The notes: a model not told the origin generated them from the sequence alone. Positions 32,921 to 45,551 are shown, numbered from the stretch's first letter. The stretch is DNA of 64,000 bases from Roridomyces roridus (GCA_029378245.1 JARKIF010000125.1:35328-99327); one strand, 5' to 3'. Program-made: numbers and translations.

Positions 32921-35900
32921 CAGATCGTATGTAGCATATATAATCAATGTAAAGGAATCCAGGCACTATGCACATGTGAATTGAAGTGTACATATAAGGG
33001 AACTTTCTGATTCAGGCGCGGCCGTTTTGCGTAGATCTCCGTGGGTGTACCGGCGGCCTGTGGGTCGATCCAGGGGAATGTTGTCGATAAAATGTCCTAG
33101 TTTCCAGGCTCGAAAGAATTATCCAAGAGTCGCGCCCGAGTCAGGAATGCTTCAAATTCCTCCGTGCGCTACGGTGCGGCGTCGCAAGGTTCGGCCGGGG
33201 TGGAGCTATTCATTCGATTGGAACTCGCACCACACCAAAGTGGTATGATACACTCGTGTCGAAGAAGAAGGGATATCAGAAGGATCAGAGCCACAACGCC
33301 GGGCCAATGGTTCCGCTTGAAGAAATTCCGAATCCCAAGATGTGGATGAATCCATGACATCGCTTGAGAAATTGGCGCTGCAGATACTTACTTCTAATTG
33401 TTCTTGCTGTGTCATATGACGCGGCCGGTAGCACTGAAACTTGGAGGATGGGAGATGCGGAAGGAAGACTATTAGCGGTGTCGGGAGACCGTCAACACTC
33501 TTCTTTTGCCCTTCCGAATAAAATAGACTTGGAGGGGTTCGAACTTCGAGGTGGATTTGCCAGTGGCATGTATAGTAAGTTTGCTTTTTTGGCTTGGGGA
33601 CTCGAGATCTAGAGTCGAGGGGGTGTGACTATCGGGATCCAGAGTCGTAAATTTAGTGCAATCGACTCCCGAGGTATTGCCAAAGGACAAAAGTCCGAAA
33701 GACCGAAAAGCACCGAGAAGGAACTCAAATGAAGACAATCATTTCGCACGTTGAAGGGCTTCTGACGGAACGCTTGCTTGAAGATCAGGCACGGGAGTAA
33801 GTACATTATTACATATAGAGACGTTACTGGCAGCGTTGGCATGAGATGGGAAATCGAAGTGCCGGAAGATAGTTGGAGCAAACAAATCAGTGCAGGGTTC
33901 CAGGGTCCCGAATAATTGAATCCGACAGTGGTGGTTGAGGATAAAGTGTGAAATCAGTGATGGCGTGTTTGTTCTTGCCTCTCAACCTCTACTCTCATCC
34001 CGTCTTCTCAGTGGACCCTGTATACGTTGCTGCTTCTTTCTCCACGACCGAGTTTTTGCCGCCGACTCCTATCTGCGGCACTCTCACTGCCGTCAAACCT
34101 TCTTTTCACGGCCGTTCAACTCCGAATTCCCTTCGGTCGAAATCCACTTTTAGGTTCCTTGAACCTTCATGAAGCCGAGACTATTGCTACACTTGCCGAC
34201 TGGTGGTTTTCCTTGATTTCGGGTCTGTGATGAGCCGCCAGGGTTTAATGTTGTCCCTTCAGTGGCATCCTTCTATTGAATTTAATTGACTCTTGATGGA
34301 TGCTCTCGCGATATCGGAGTATGGAGGCCTCGGCGCGTCTAACGCGGGAGTCGCCACGGCGGAAGGTGAGCTCACAGTAAGTAGATCCTGTCCATTTTGA
34401 TGCTCCTGCTTATCCGCACGAGCACGAGCACGAAAAACTTCCAAACTTCTAAAGAGCATTTTCAGCTGCTTTGGCTCGAGGAAGACTGCTTGCGATCGAC
34501 ACATGTCTGTTGGAGTTGGAAAGTTCAATGCATGCATGCAATGCAAGCGTTTCACCTTGGCGAGCGGGGATCATACATACTAGGCGGCGGGTGAGGCTTG
34601 AGCGCGTGCATGATGCATCGAGAGGTACATACTTACAGTACTTACAGGACGCGGCGCAGGCCTGCCGGCGGTGATGCTTATACTCCCGTTTCCCTGCGAA
34701 ATGCAATGCAACGTGCTGTGGGCAAGGCAGAAGGGATTACAGCAGCGGTACCAGAATCACAGGTGTGTAGCGAGGGTCTGTGGGTATAATACTCACCTTA
34801 GCATGCGTTGGACGATCTTTGTGCTCGCGTAACGGGAACCCTGGCGGTTCTACTCCAAGTTTTCGATAGAATCGCGGGCCACGAACAAAACGCGTGCTGC
34901 TATGCACCCAGAATCACGGCAAATTACGCAGTTCGTACAGCCTGAATCATTGCACCCCAAAAATCAGAAAGCCTAAGGATTACTTGCGGAATGATTCTAC
35001 ATGCCAGCCTGCTCGATGACTAGCGTTAAGGGACTGCATTCCAGGGCAGGTCTATTCCTTTTCGACGCAGGGCGTGGGACTGCCGTTCGAGGGCCCAGTC
35101 TTCCTTGTGAAATGCGTCCGGCATTGGCCGTTCGATTGAATGGAAATCGGCCTTCTGGGTGCCATTCTGGTAACGCCGCAATCGAGGCTGTACCTTCCCT
35201 TTTTCCTGGTGTCTGCACGCGTGGTAAAAAGATTGGACTGGGACCCCATTTTTTTTTGAATGAATGGCACAAGATACGTAGTTAGTACGTACCCCTCGAG
35301 GGTGTTGAAGTCTATCAGGGCAATGTTCTCCCGCGAGTGGTTCGCGGAGTTGAAACACCCGTCTAGGCAGCGCCGATAGAGATGCATTTGTGCGTGTGTG
35401 AATAAAAGCGGTTTGGTTGTTCTGGAAGCAGAAGGTGATCGAAGGAGTCTAGGAAGCCTGAGCGGAGATTTGCTTGTGGTCCACTGCGCACTCAAGTCAG
35501 CGCGAATCATACGCGGAAATTACTTGTCAGCGGATCTATGATACCGAAACTTGATCAAAGCAAAACTTGGCATTTCGGCCTCCCACTCCACAGTTTGGCA
35601 GAAGACTTCAAGATGTTCGATGTTCTGATTGTTCTGATCCTTCGGATGGCCGGCAGGGAGCGTCGAGTCTATTGAGTTCGGGCTCTAGACACCCAGGTCA
35701 AACAGAGTTTAGTCCAAGGGCGATTTGCGGCGGGGTTGGCTCCTCCTCCCACGCGTAAATTGCAGCTCCCACACGGATATAACAATGGGGGACTCGACCT
35801 TGATGGAAACAGATGAGATGGTGAGACGTATGGTCGGGGAGCAGTTGCTGTTTTGAGGTGGCTTCCTTCAGATTCCCTTTGCGCTATCTCCAAGAGCCAG

Positions 35901-36067
35901 GCATTAGATGCGCCGCCGTCGTGCAGGCTTTCGAGGTGGTGCCAGTGGGTGGCACGCGCGCGCCGACGGGGAGCAAAAACGATCGCGAATTGGGGTACAG
36001 AGGTACAACAAGATATCCGAACAATTGAATTCTCAGGCAGGCTCGGTGTTTCTGGATGGGGCCGTTC
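32921..36067. other. 3.1-kb gene-poor region
   Basis: I see no gene. Several open frames under 120 codons on both strands lack motifs, codon bias or exon signals. Small features are TACTTAC-type short repeats near 34630 and a run of T at 35250. Confidence 0.4.
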
Positions 36068-36319
36068 CTAGTCGCGCGGACAGGCGCATTTGTCCTCGTC
36101 CTTGACGTCTTTCATCACCTGTACGTCCACTGGTGAGATCGAATCTGGCATATGAATGTCTACTTGCCGACTCGACATGTTGGCCACAGCCCTGGAACTG
36201 ATGAGACGCGGTGGGGTGGGTATGAGAGAAGAGGGTACCTTCCAAGTCGTTTTTCCACAGTTGTCGCACTTGACGGCGTAGCAGGCGTCGGTGGGGATAG
36301 GATTACTCTGAGAATACAT
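36068..36319 (-). CDS. Small Cys-rich protein (CDNCGKTTW...GCGxH)
   Basis: Starts at 36319 with AVKCDNCGKTTWK, then an intron (GTACCC...TTCCAG) and GCGQH, and ends with VMKDVKDEDKCACPRD. The arrangement CxxCGKTTW-GCG-H-x(n)-C is a widespread small fungal protein of unknown function, with Cys/His spaced as in a zinc-binding knuckle. Exact borders of the middle exon are uncertain; the cleanest solution uses a GTCGAG donor after GCGQH. It is divergent from the kinase gene, 145 bp between starts. Confidence 0.65.
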   Translation of the reverse strand: MYSQSNPIPTDACYAVKCDNCGKTTWKVPSSLIPTPPRLISSRAVANMSSRQVDIHMPDSISPVDVQVMKDVKDEDKCACPRD

Positions 36320-36463
36320 GATGGTGGTTTGGAAGGAAGGAAGGAGATATTCGATTTACGGCTATTTAATCAGGGCTGTCCGGGGTCCCTCATGATCTGC
36401 GCTCATAGTTAGCTTCAATCGTCTTTTCTCTTTTTCTCGACTCTGGATGCCTTGTACTGCGCC

Positions 36464-38756
36464 ATGGACACATCGACAGAGGCCGCGTCGACACCCGACA
36501 AGCACAAGCCCCGCCGGCCACGACGCGAACCCTCCTCCCACACGGGCGACTTTATCACTGTAAAACGCCAGCTCGGAAAGGGTCACAATGCGACTGTGTA
36601 TCTCATCCAGTACAACAGTGACCCCACCCCGCGCGCGGTGAGTCCAATCCTTCTCCAAGTTTCAGTCTACTCAAACGAGCCCCAGATGAAGAAAATCCTC
36701 CGGAACAACAGGCGCACCCAGAACATGAACCGACTACGAGCGAACAACCCCGGACGCGCGCCACTCCCCCGTACGGCTGACACGTCTGCTCTCGTCGACC
36801 GCTTTGGGACAGAAGAGGCCAAGATCCGGAGGGAAATCGCCATTATGAAAAAATGCGACCATCCCAATATCATCAAGTTCTACTCCTACATCGACGACCA
36901 AACCAGTGCGAGCATATGTCTGAGTGCGTGTACTGTCCCTCTTTCTGTGGCGGGACGTTAACCTTGGTCAAGTTATGGAATACATGGAGGGTGGCGAACT
37001 GCAGTGGCAAAGTCACGACAATCCGGGCGAGCCCTACCTCAGCATGAACCAGACGCAACGCTGCATGCGCGACGTCGTTCTGGGGCTGGAATACTGCAAG
37101 TACTCTGTCTTGGTTTTGGACGTTTCTGACTTGTAATATCTAGTACATGGGCAAGGCATCGTCCACCGCGACATCAAACCATCCAATATCATGTGGACTG
37201 CGGACCGCTCGCAGGTCAAGATTGGCGACTTTGGCGTCGCACACCTCACCAAGCCCGATGACGATTTTGTCGATTTGGAAGGCCCACGCCACGCCGGCAC
37301 TCCGTCCTTTCTTGCGCCAGAGATCGCACCAGGCGGAGAGCTACCCATGCCAGACGTCACACCAGCGGTCGATCTTTGGTCTCTGGGCGTCACCCTGTAC
37401 TGCATGCTTTTCGCCTCCTTGCCCTTTGCGCCAGCAGAGGCCGCCACCAATGCAGGACCCGTTGCCGCCGAGGCCTCGCTCTACCGTGCCATTCGCGAGG
37501 ATGCCTGGCTACCGAAGAACACCATGTGCGCTAACCGTGCGCCCGTCAAGCCACGCGACAAGGAGAAGGGCGGAGTGCTGCATCTGTTGGGGAAATTGCT
37601 AGAGAAAGATCCCGCACGGCGCTACGGGATTGCCCAAGTCAAGGCGAGCATCGACGTCCTCCACTGGCCTTCCTCTTCTTCCCCTCCCCGCGCCCCCTCT
37701 CCTCTTGGCCCGCCGTCGCCCACGCTAACAGCTCATCAGGACAATGCCGTGTGGCTTTTGCAAGGCGTGCAGCGGCGTCAAGAGTGGATCACGGGCACGA
37801 CGCCTCGTATTGTCGTGTCGGAGGCAGACGAGGCCAACGCGATCCTCGAGCCGCGGTTCAAGTGGAACACTATTCGCAAGCAATTTGGCATCGGGCGTCG
37901 GCTTGGCAACATTTTCCGACCACGTCCAACGCAGCATATCATGGCCAGCGAACCCGTGGACCAGCTGACTCGCAAGGACAAGCTGCGCAGTGTAGATGAT
38001 GAACGATGGAAGGGGAAAGGCAAGGCCAAGGACAAGTCGCGGTCTGTGGATGTGGGACGTGGGTTAGGGCGTCGTGGGTCGGGCTCGGGCTCGGGTTCTG
38101 TGTCTGCTTTGGCGTTGACGCCGCTCTCTGCCTCGCCGGGCTCTGCATCGGATTCCTCACCGCCTGCGCGCCGTGGTGCTGCACGGATTTTCCACTGGCC
38201 AGGGCGGACGGCGTCACCAGCCTCGTCGAAGCGGCGTGGGGCGGTACTGCCTGCTGCTGGGAGGCATAGTGTGGAGGCGCTGGGGAGTGCGCCGATGGTG
38301 CCGTTGCAGGGTGGGTTGCTTGGGACGGACCAGAGGACTTCGAGTATGACGAATGCGCGGGATGGAGTGAGTGGGGGTTTGGATGCTGATTGGGATGGAG
38401 TAGAGGGTGCGGCGGTTGGGATGATTGCTGTGCCTAGAGCGGCGGTTGTTCGCCAAGAGGAGAGCGAGGCGAGTGGGTCGAGCTATGGGTCGGGTGGTCG
38501 GGTGGTGGTGGAGGATGAGAGAGATGTGTGTGACGAGGAAGAATACGGCGAGGAGGAGGAGGAGGAAGACGACGACGACGGGCCGAGGGGAGACGTGTAC
38601 AGCGACGATGACGACGATGAGGAGAGCGCGCCGATCACCATCCGGACTTCGCGCTCACCACAACGGGCTACGCGATTCATACACGGGCCGCCGCCGGAAA
38701 GCGACAGTGAAGAAGAAGAAGGGCCACCGCCTCATGGACAAAATCACGGACTTTGA
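36464..38756 (+). CDS. Ser/Thr protein kinase, Elm1/Sak1/CaMKK-like
   Basis: The start ATG at 36464 gives MDTSTEAASTPDKHKPRR. The kinase domain has GKGHNATVYL (P-loop), EAKIRREIAIMKKCDHPNI, IMEYMEGGELQW, IVHRDIKPSNIMW (catalytic loop), KIGDFGVAH (DFG), AGTPSFLAPEI and DLWSLGVTLYCMLFASLPF. The PSNIMW and GVAHL blocks fit the Elm1/Tos3/Sak1-CaMKK group, upstream activators of AMPK/Snf1 and polarity kinases. Introns include 36924-36972 and a GC-AG intron, 37096-37143. A polypyrimidine stretch at 37638-37740 is probably another in-frame intron. The catalytic Lys of strand beta-3 is not evident: the expected region reads AVSPILLQVSVYSNEPQMKK and may contain a 42-bp intron. The C-terminal 300 residues are basic, then Ser/Gly-rich, then strongly acidic, probably disordered. 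Confidence 0.88.
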
Positions 38757-40037
38757 AAAATCAATCTTTTTACATTGTACCACCACCGCTTATACCTCCC
38801 CCCTCATACCATTCATTCTCCATTCATGCATTTTTTTTTTCGCTACGTAGTACCTACCACATTTCCCACCACACCCACACTGGCTTGCGCGTAAAAACTT
38901 AGATGAGATTGCATAGAGTACTTAGGTAGTATGGTGTATGTACCGAGTAGTGGTCGCCATGGTAATATACAAGCGAATTGTGGATTGGATTTTCCGATGT
39001 ACATAGAGTAGAAGAAGTGGACGAGTAAGGACTATGGGCGGAGAGCGCGGGGTAGTTGACACGGACACCGGTGGAGTTCTGGCACGGCACTCCGTCGTCC
39101 GGGCCTATCGAGTGCAGCATCCAGAAGAGTGGGGAAGAGCTATTCGAGGAATGGCCGCGTTCCCACCAGTGACGCGACGAGAGGATACCTCCTTTTGAGT
39201 CGCAAGGGGGAGGAAGGAGAACTTGACATCAGGGACCCGGGGAAGATAGGAAAAGAAAAGAAAAAAAGAAAACAGTTGGATGGATTCGATGTTCGCCGCG
39301 GCGTTCGATGGGGGCGGTATTCGGTGTTCTGTTGACAAGTGTCCTGCAATGGAAGCACTGGGTGTATGTTATTTGGAGGGGCCCTAGAACGTAGCTCCAT
39401 TCGTGTTGTACTGAGACTGAGACAGAGAGGTCGAGTTCTGTGTGTGTCCATTACAGCAGCAGGCGAGCCCGGGAGCTGAATGCCGATGTCGATTGCAGAG
39501 ACGTCGGATGACGAGACTGGAAGGAGATCTCGACGAGGGAGTGGCAGAGCTTGAGAGTCGAGACGAGTTCTGTGTGTCCAGTACAGGAGACGGCTGGTGT
39601 TGTGGCCCGGGAGCTGATGTCGACTGCAGAGACGTCGGCTTTCGATGATGGAACCGGAAGGAGATCTCGACGAGGGAGTGGCAGAGCTTGAGGCTCGAGA
39701 GGCGCATATAGTATTAGCAAGGTCCATGCTTGAACTTGGGAGATTGGAATTCCTTCATCTGTCCTTCATTTGGACTTGCTGGGCGTCGCTGAATTTCCTA
39801 CAGGCCAAGTTGGACCACTTCTTTTGTTTCGGGACGATATTCAGATCGTTTTCCTGGGCCACTCATTGAAGACTTTCATTGTTCGAGTGAATGGAGGCCA
39901 AAGCGGGACCTTGTTTGGTTCCAAACTGATGACGCTAAACAATGGGCGGATCACGCGCCGAATTTACCCTGGTTGCTCCGGTCCCCATTGTTTCGAGACA
40001 TTCGTATGCCCCATTATTCTCTACTTTCTCTACCACC
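38757..40037. other. Intergenic region with a tandem duplication
   Basis: No gene supported. From about 39433 to 39700 two copies of a roughly 135-bp unit lie head to tail, each with GAGTTCTGTGTG, GAGACGTCGG and GAGGGAGTGGCAGAGCTTGAG. The remaining sequence shows nothing specific. Confidence 0.55.
39433..39700. repeat. Two tandem copies of a 135-bp unit
   Basis: Units at about 39433-39564 and 39565-39700 share several long identical strings with small indels between them. Confidence 0.8.
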
Positions 40038-42913
40038 ATGGTGCGTGCCTAGTATGCCCTTTGGAAGCAGCTCACTTTTTTCGCAGTCTACCGAATACTA
40101 TGGCCGAAACCGTCAATCCGTCGTTGACATGGAGCTCGAGCTGAGCAACATCTTCCTAGAACACCCCAGTGCCACCATAGACGAGGACGGTGGTGCTGTC
40201 ATCCCCGCAGACGCTCTCGTAGACGTGTTCCAATCCCTGTCGGAACACTACGGCGGCGTCGAGTTTATGGCCCCAGACGAGATGGATTTGTTAAAAGCAC
40301 TCATTGCATCCAACCCCGGAATGCAGGTCACGCCTCAGGACGCCATTGGCTTCATCGCCGAGAAAACGAGGCATAGCCCACCGCAGAGTCCACCCAAGGT
40401 CAACGACGAGGAACTGCCGCGGGGGAGGAACTTTGACCGCAGTGATGGGTACGACTCGCGCTCGTCCAGCAGCGACTCTACTGGCACGCACCGCAATCAG
40501 AGCCGCCCACCCTCACGGGGACCACAAACCCCACAGAGCGTCGCGTCTCCCTTTGACACATCGCGTCGCCAACGCTCGACCCCACTGGGTGCTGCTCCGT
40601 CCAGCTGGGCCAAACGGCCTCCTCACCATCGTCGAAAGAGTGATGCAGGAAGCAGGAGCGACTCTGAGGTGCGGCTCTTCCCTTTTTTTGCATGTCAGTC
40701 TAGCTAACTCGTATTCACAGCAACCGTCTGCCAGCCCCATCGCCTTTGGCCGACCCGCAGGTCGCAGCCGCGCCCCATCCAACCCGCCGACTTCACCCAC
40801 GATGTCCTCCGAATTCGCTTTGGCTTCTCCTCCTCTCGGCCCAGCCCCCCGTTCTCGTCCACCTTCTCGCCAACAAGGCAGGCATCACAATCCGCCCGAC
40901 GAAACCGACTACGACTTTACTCTCCACCAAGGCCTATCCTCGCTCCCGATGCCGCGCGCCAACGACAGCGACTCGGACAGCGATTCGGACGGTGGCGCGG
41001 ATATGGTCATGGATCGCTCCGCCGCGTCGAGTACGGCGAGTATGATGCCTCACGACCGCGTAGAAGCGTTGCAGAAAGTCAATGCCGACCTTATAAAGAA
41101 GCTTTCTGATACGGAGCGGACGATGCAGCGCAAGCTCGCCGAGCAGGAGGCCGAGTTTGATGATTTGCAGATCAAGCTGGAGGAGACGAGGAACGAGTTG
41201 AGTGCTGCGAAGCGGGAGGAGAAGGAGTTGCGCATCAAGGAGGTAAGTGTTCTTATACCTGAAATGTCCAACGCTCATCTCGCCTTTCCAGCGCACCAAC
41301 AGTGCACAGATCAGCGTCCTCGAAGCGGAAGTCGTCAAAGTCACCAAACAGCTCGAAACATCCAAAGCGTCGTACAACAGCCTGCAGCGACAATACCTCG
41401 ACCAATGTGCTTCGTCTGAAAAGTACCGCAACGAGCTGCGCGAGCGGGAAGAATACGTCCGGTCACTCCGCGAGTCTGCCTCTCTGACGCAAATCGAAAT
41501 CGCGCGGTTCTCGAAAGAGCACGAGGCGTACGAGGAGCGGATTGCGAGTATGGAGAGAGAGTTGGGCGTTGCTCAGCAGGCGCATGTGCAGCTCGACGAG
41601 CAGAAGCAGGAGAATATGTTGCTCAAGGAGACGATTGACCGGATGAGGTATGATTTGGATGAGTTGAGGAGCAGTACGGCTGCTGCTGCTGCTTCCGGAG
41701 GGAGTGGGCAGAGTAGTGCTGCGAATACGATTAGCAAGAGTCTTGGGGCCGAGTTGCTTGGCAAGATGGGCAAGATGAAGGGTGGGTGGGGTGGCATGGA
41801 GAGCGAGGATGAGGAGGAGGACGAGGGGCAGGAGGAAGAGGAGGAGGAGGGTACGCCTGGAGAGGATGGCGATTCTACGGAGGGCGAGGATGTCATTCAG
41901 ACGATTATTACACGAAAGAAACGGGTATGTTCTCTATTTGCTGTTTTTCTAGTACTAACCTTTTCGTGCAGAAAGTCACCAGCCGCGCGACCAAGATCGA
42001 GACCCGGACGTTTGAAGAGGTCAAGGAGTATTCGGATAGCGCGACTCAGTACGAGGCGCACCTCTTTGCTGTCTCGCGCAAGATGCAGACGGACCCGGAG
42101 CCCAAGATCCTCACTGCTTCGTCGAGCATGCAGACTGAGCCTGAGCCCATCGTCGAGCTCCCGCCCAAGCCTCATACGGCCCACATGGAGATTCAGACGG
42201 AGCCCGAGCTCGAGCCGGAACCTGAAGTCAAGGCCGAGGAAGAGGAGGACGTCAAGGCTGGCCCGAGCAACGCTGTTGTTGTCCCTACCGACGCACCGCC
42301 GGCGTACAAGCAGGTTCTTTCGCCGGAGGAGCAGGAGGAGCACGATTGGCGCGTGACGGTTGCTACGCTGAAAAAGTACCACCCTGGCGCGCGCGTGGAG
42401 GAGGGCGTGCCTGGTGGTGTTTCGCTGGATGCTTTGGAGGATTGGCGAGCGCTCAAGGAGGAGTTGGGCGTTTCGTGTCTTGTTGTTGACAAGATTCTGG
42501 CTAATTCGCCTAGCACGGGGCTTCCGCGTGCGGCTTCGGACGTTCACGGTAATGAGCGCAGGCGGAGTGGGCGGTTCTACAACATATACAACACGTACGT
42601 GTATGGGACTGGGTCCAAGGCTGCGCCGCATAGCAATGCGAATCCGCTACCTGCGATCCCGCCGGCGGTGCTCTGGGTTGGGGGGACTATGCTGGTCTTC
42701 TTCCTGCTTGGTCCGTCCGTGATGATTCCGTACTACAACGTGCCTGGGGGCCCGACGTACCACGACCGAGCGCTGTGGAGCAGTTTCAATTCGATGCATT
42801 ATGGAGGAGAGGGGTTCACTGCTGGGAGGAATGAGGGGACGGAGGCGGTGTGGAGCTTTTTGGGGAGGGTTGGTGGGGGTGCGGCGAGGATGGTGCGTGG
42901 GTGGCCGACGTAG
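40038..42913 (+). CDS. Coiled-coil protein with C-terminal membrane anchor
   Basis: Exons 40038-40040 (ATG only), 40087-40668, 40721-41242, 41292-41924 and 41972-42913 all join in phase 0, giving about 893 residues. The alternative start is the in-frame ATG at 40129. The N-terminus (ELSNIFLEHPSATIDEDGG, VDVFQSLSEHYGG) is followed by a Ser/Pro-rich disordered part. Long coiled coils come next (VEALQKVNADLIKKLSDTER, LEAEVVKVTKQLETSKASYN, IASMERELGVAQQAHVQLDE), then acidic Glu tracts and repeated QTEPEPE-type motifs. A single hydrophobic segment (AVLWVGGTMLVFFLLG) lies about 85 residues from the end. This looks like a scaffold or tether on an internal membrane. I do not recognise a specific family. 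Confidence 0.8.
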
Positions 42914-43385
42914 GTTGGCTTGGACCCCCGCGATATGCCCTCTATGCTTCACCCCGGATTCCGACCACGACAAAGATACCCAGGCACTCGACTCGCCGAT
43001 TGTGCATAATGGATACCACGACTCGACCACGACCGACCCCCACTCACTCGTTAATTCAGCTAATTCAGCTAACATATTCATCACTTTATGACCCACTGGC
43101 CTCGGACATGCGGATTCTTTCCAAATTACTGTCCATGCTTCTTACAGTAACGATTCCCCTTTTCTCGACTGCACTGTACATACGTATCATCCCTGCCACA
43201 CTCGTTGCTTCGGTTTTGTGTTTACTGTGTTATAGTCTCTACTGTACATGTACACTGGACACTGGCCGTGCGTATACTTAGTGTTTGTGGTAAAAGCTGC
43301 TAATGGCGATTGAAATACGCTTGACTTGGGACTACGATGTAAACAATGACGACGAAGCTCAAAGAGTCTCTTGTCTCCCACCACC
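42914..43385. other. Intergenic spacer
   Basis: Nothing recognised beyond the presumed 3' end of the coiled-coil gene and the promoter of the next gene. Confidence 0.4.
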
Positions 43386-44328
43386 ATGACCACCGCTGTC
43401 GACATACTCATCCTGGGCGCTGGCTGGACGTCAACCTTCTTGATCCCACTCTGCGCAGAGAACAACTTGACTTGCGCCGCGACGACGCGTTCCGGTTCTG
43501 GGTCTACCATTCAATTCAGCTTTGACCCCGCCTCGGACGATCCGGAGCCTTATAAACGCTTGCCGGATGCCAAAACTGTGCTTGTTAGTTTCCCGATTGT
43601 GGGTTCTGGGGCGTCGGAGAGGTTGGTGACGTTGTATCGCGGTACTCGCCACGGTGAAGGACAGGAGGCGGGGTTTATACAGCTTGGGACGACGAGTATA
43701 TGGGATGTACGTGCGCTCACTCTCCCGTTTTCTAGGGCTGAATTTGCGTGTAGAAAGCGCCAGAAACTCTAGCATCTCTTGGTCTCGGAGGCACATTCTA
43801 CGACCGACACTCGCCTTTTACACTCACGGGGCGGTCGAATGCGGAAGCTGAGCTGTTGACGCTGTCGCGGACGACTGTACTGAATCTGGCTGGGCTGTGG
43901 GGCGGGCAACGTGTGGTGAAGAATTGGCTGGGGAGGGTGGCCCCGACGAAGGAGGCTCTGAAAGCCAAAGTGAGTAAATCTACATCTCTATACAGAATCT
44001 TCTAACCAAGAAGTTATAGGGCAGCATACACCTAATCCACGGCCTCGACCTCGCGCGGGCCATCCTCGCCGTCCACTCTGCATTCGACAAAGCAGCAGGC
44101 CAACGCTGGCTTCTCACCGATGGACGTGTGTACGACTGGTGGGACTTGGCCTCTGCGTGGGGGGACGAAGATGGCCCTGCGCGCTGGGTGCGCGAGCTTA
44201 TGCAGGAGGAGGAAGTCCGTGTGTTGCCCCGGAACACAGAGTTGCTCGGGAGGGTTCTTGATTCGAGGGAGTTTTGGAGTACGTTTGGGCTGTCGCCTCT
44301 CAAGGCGAGGTTGGAGACGGAGAGCTGA
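43386..44328 (+). CDS. NAD(P)-binding Rossmann-fold protein
   Basis: Three exons, 43386-43706, 43754-43969 and 44020-44328, all phase 0, giving 281 residues. The ATG has a strong context (CCACCATGACC). The N-terminus DILILGAGWTSTFLIPLC is a glycine-rich dinucleotide loop. TVLVSFPIVGSG, FYDRHSPFTLTGRSN and IHLIHGLDLARAILAVHSAF follow as in extended-SDR/epimerase-like proteins of fungi, and GQRWLLTDGRVYDWWDLA is a typical C-terminal block of that group. A YxxxK catalytic pair is not evident. Function unknown; perhaps a dinucleotide-dependent reductase or epimerase-like protein. Confidence 0.8.
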
Positions 44329-44644
44329 CTCGAAGGTCGGGCGAGGTTTTGAATCGAAGATGAAACTGTCCTCGATCAGAATGTTTCGTCCTCCATGTCA
44401 TTCCTTCGGTGGTCTGGTCCAAATTTCTCCAATCTCTGGCTTCTTTGCCGATTCAAACCAGGGCTCTCAATTCGGCAAGTCACTTGAGAGTCGCAGGAAA
44501 CAGCTGCCCAGTAGGTATTACTGCCAGTGATAAAGTCTTCTGGAACCGTCACGCTCCATAAAGCATGGACAACCTTGAATCAACTTTAGCTTGCAGCGTC
44601 ATCTTTCGACAATGTTGAGGATCCTCTTACAATTGACTCGCAGG

Positions 44645-44716
44645 CAAATGTGTCATCCTTTTGCTCCAGTGAACCAGCCAATCTCTGTATCTCTCCGATT
44701 TTTTGCATGTCACCTC
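44645..44716 (-). pseudogene. Diverged U6 snRNA pseudogene
   Basis: On the minus strand the order of U6-like blocks (TGACATGCAAAAAATCGG, ACAGAGA, then AGGATGACAC) matches the U6 copy at 45486-45575 but with many substitutions, and the GATTAGCATGGCCCC core is lost. Confidence 0.6.
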
Positions 44717-44779
44717 CAGCATCTTGAGTTCGTTTCAAGCAATCTGCCAATACCCTCACAGTTCTCCTTGTGATCAAAT

Positions 44780-45370
44780 TACAGGCGCAATGAAACTTAG
44801 GATTGGAAATGACTACTATATAGGGCCTCAGAGCAAAATATTACACGAAACTACTCGCTCCTGAACAAGGATTCAAGCGCTAGCACTCCGGACATCTGCG
44901 AACTTGACAAAGTTGTAACTTGTTGTTCACGAACCACGATGTTGAGAGCGAATTCTGAAGAGGCGGTTCTGCGTAGCTACATGTTTCAATGAAAATAAAG
45001 GGCGGCGTTAATTCCTAGAAGCTCCAGAGAGTAAAATGCACGCAATTCTTTCTCTGGGAAGTCAAGATTCGATTTCAGGCCATCACTTTGATGATGCAAC
45101 TTGTTGAACTCTTCGCTCTCGAACCACGATGTTTTGGGCAATTCTGAAGGTACAGTTATCTTCAGAACCAACTGGGCTATATATGGGACCTTTACCTACT
45201 CTAAGGAACAGCAAGCGGTAAAGTCTTTGATTGAACCAGAGTCATACCATCACTTTGATATGATGCGACTTGTTGGACTCATTGCTCTCGAACCACGGCG
45301 TTTAGAGCAATTCTGAAGAGACAGTCCTTCGCAGAATCATCCGGGCTATATCCTGGAATATTAAACCTGG
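44780..45370. repeat. Three diverged tandem units of about 170-190 bp
   Basis: The string CGAACCACG recurs at about 44930, 45120 and 45290, each time followed by a GCxATTCTGAAG block and then a GGCTATAT-like block. Units two and three also share ACTTTGAT and CAACTTGTTG-like strings upstream. The array abuts the U6-like sequences and has no coding potential. Confidence 0.75.
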
Positions 45371-45485
45371 ATTATTAGTGAGTTTCAGGCCGTACCGAGC
45401 GAAAACTTCCAAAATTCTCCAGCGGGCCCCTGCGCAAGGTTCAATTGTTCAAAAATGCATAAATATTGAGACCCGTAGGTCTACC

Positions 45486-45520
45486 ACTCCGGAAAAGCGT
45501 GTCATCCTTGTGCAGGGGCC

Positions 45521-45551
<31 letters not shown>

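Noticed and set aside
40304..41419. 371-codon plus-strand frame overlapping the coiled-coil gene
   Set aside because: Its second half follows the true exon 40721-41242, but its first half is an off-frame shadow read through the intron.
41897..42631. 244-codon minus-strand frame in the coiled-coil gene
   Set aside because: Arg-rich shadow of Glu/Pro-rich codons on the plus strand.
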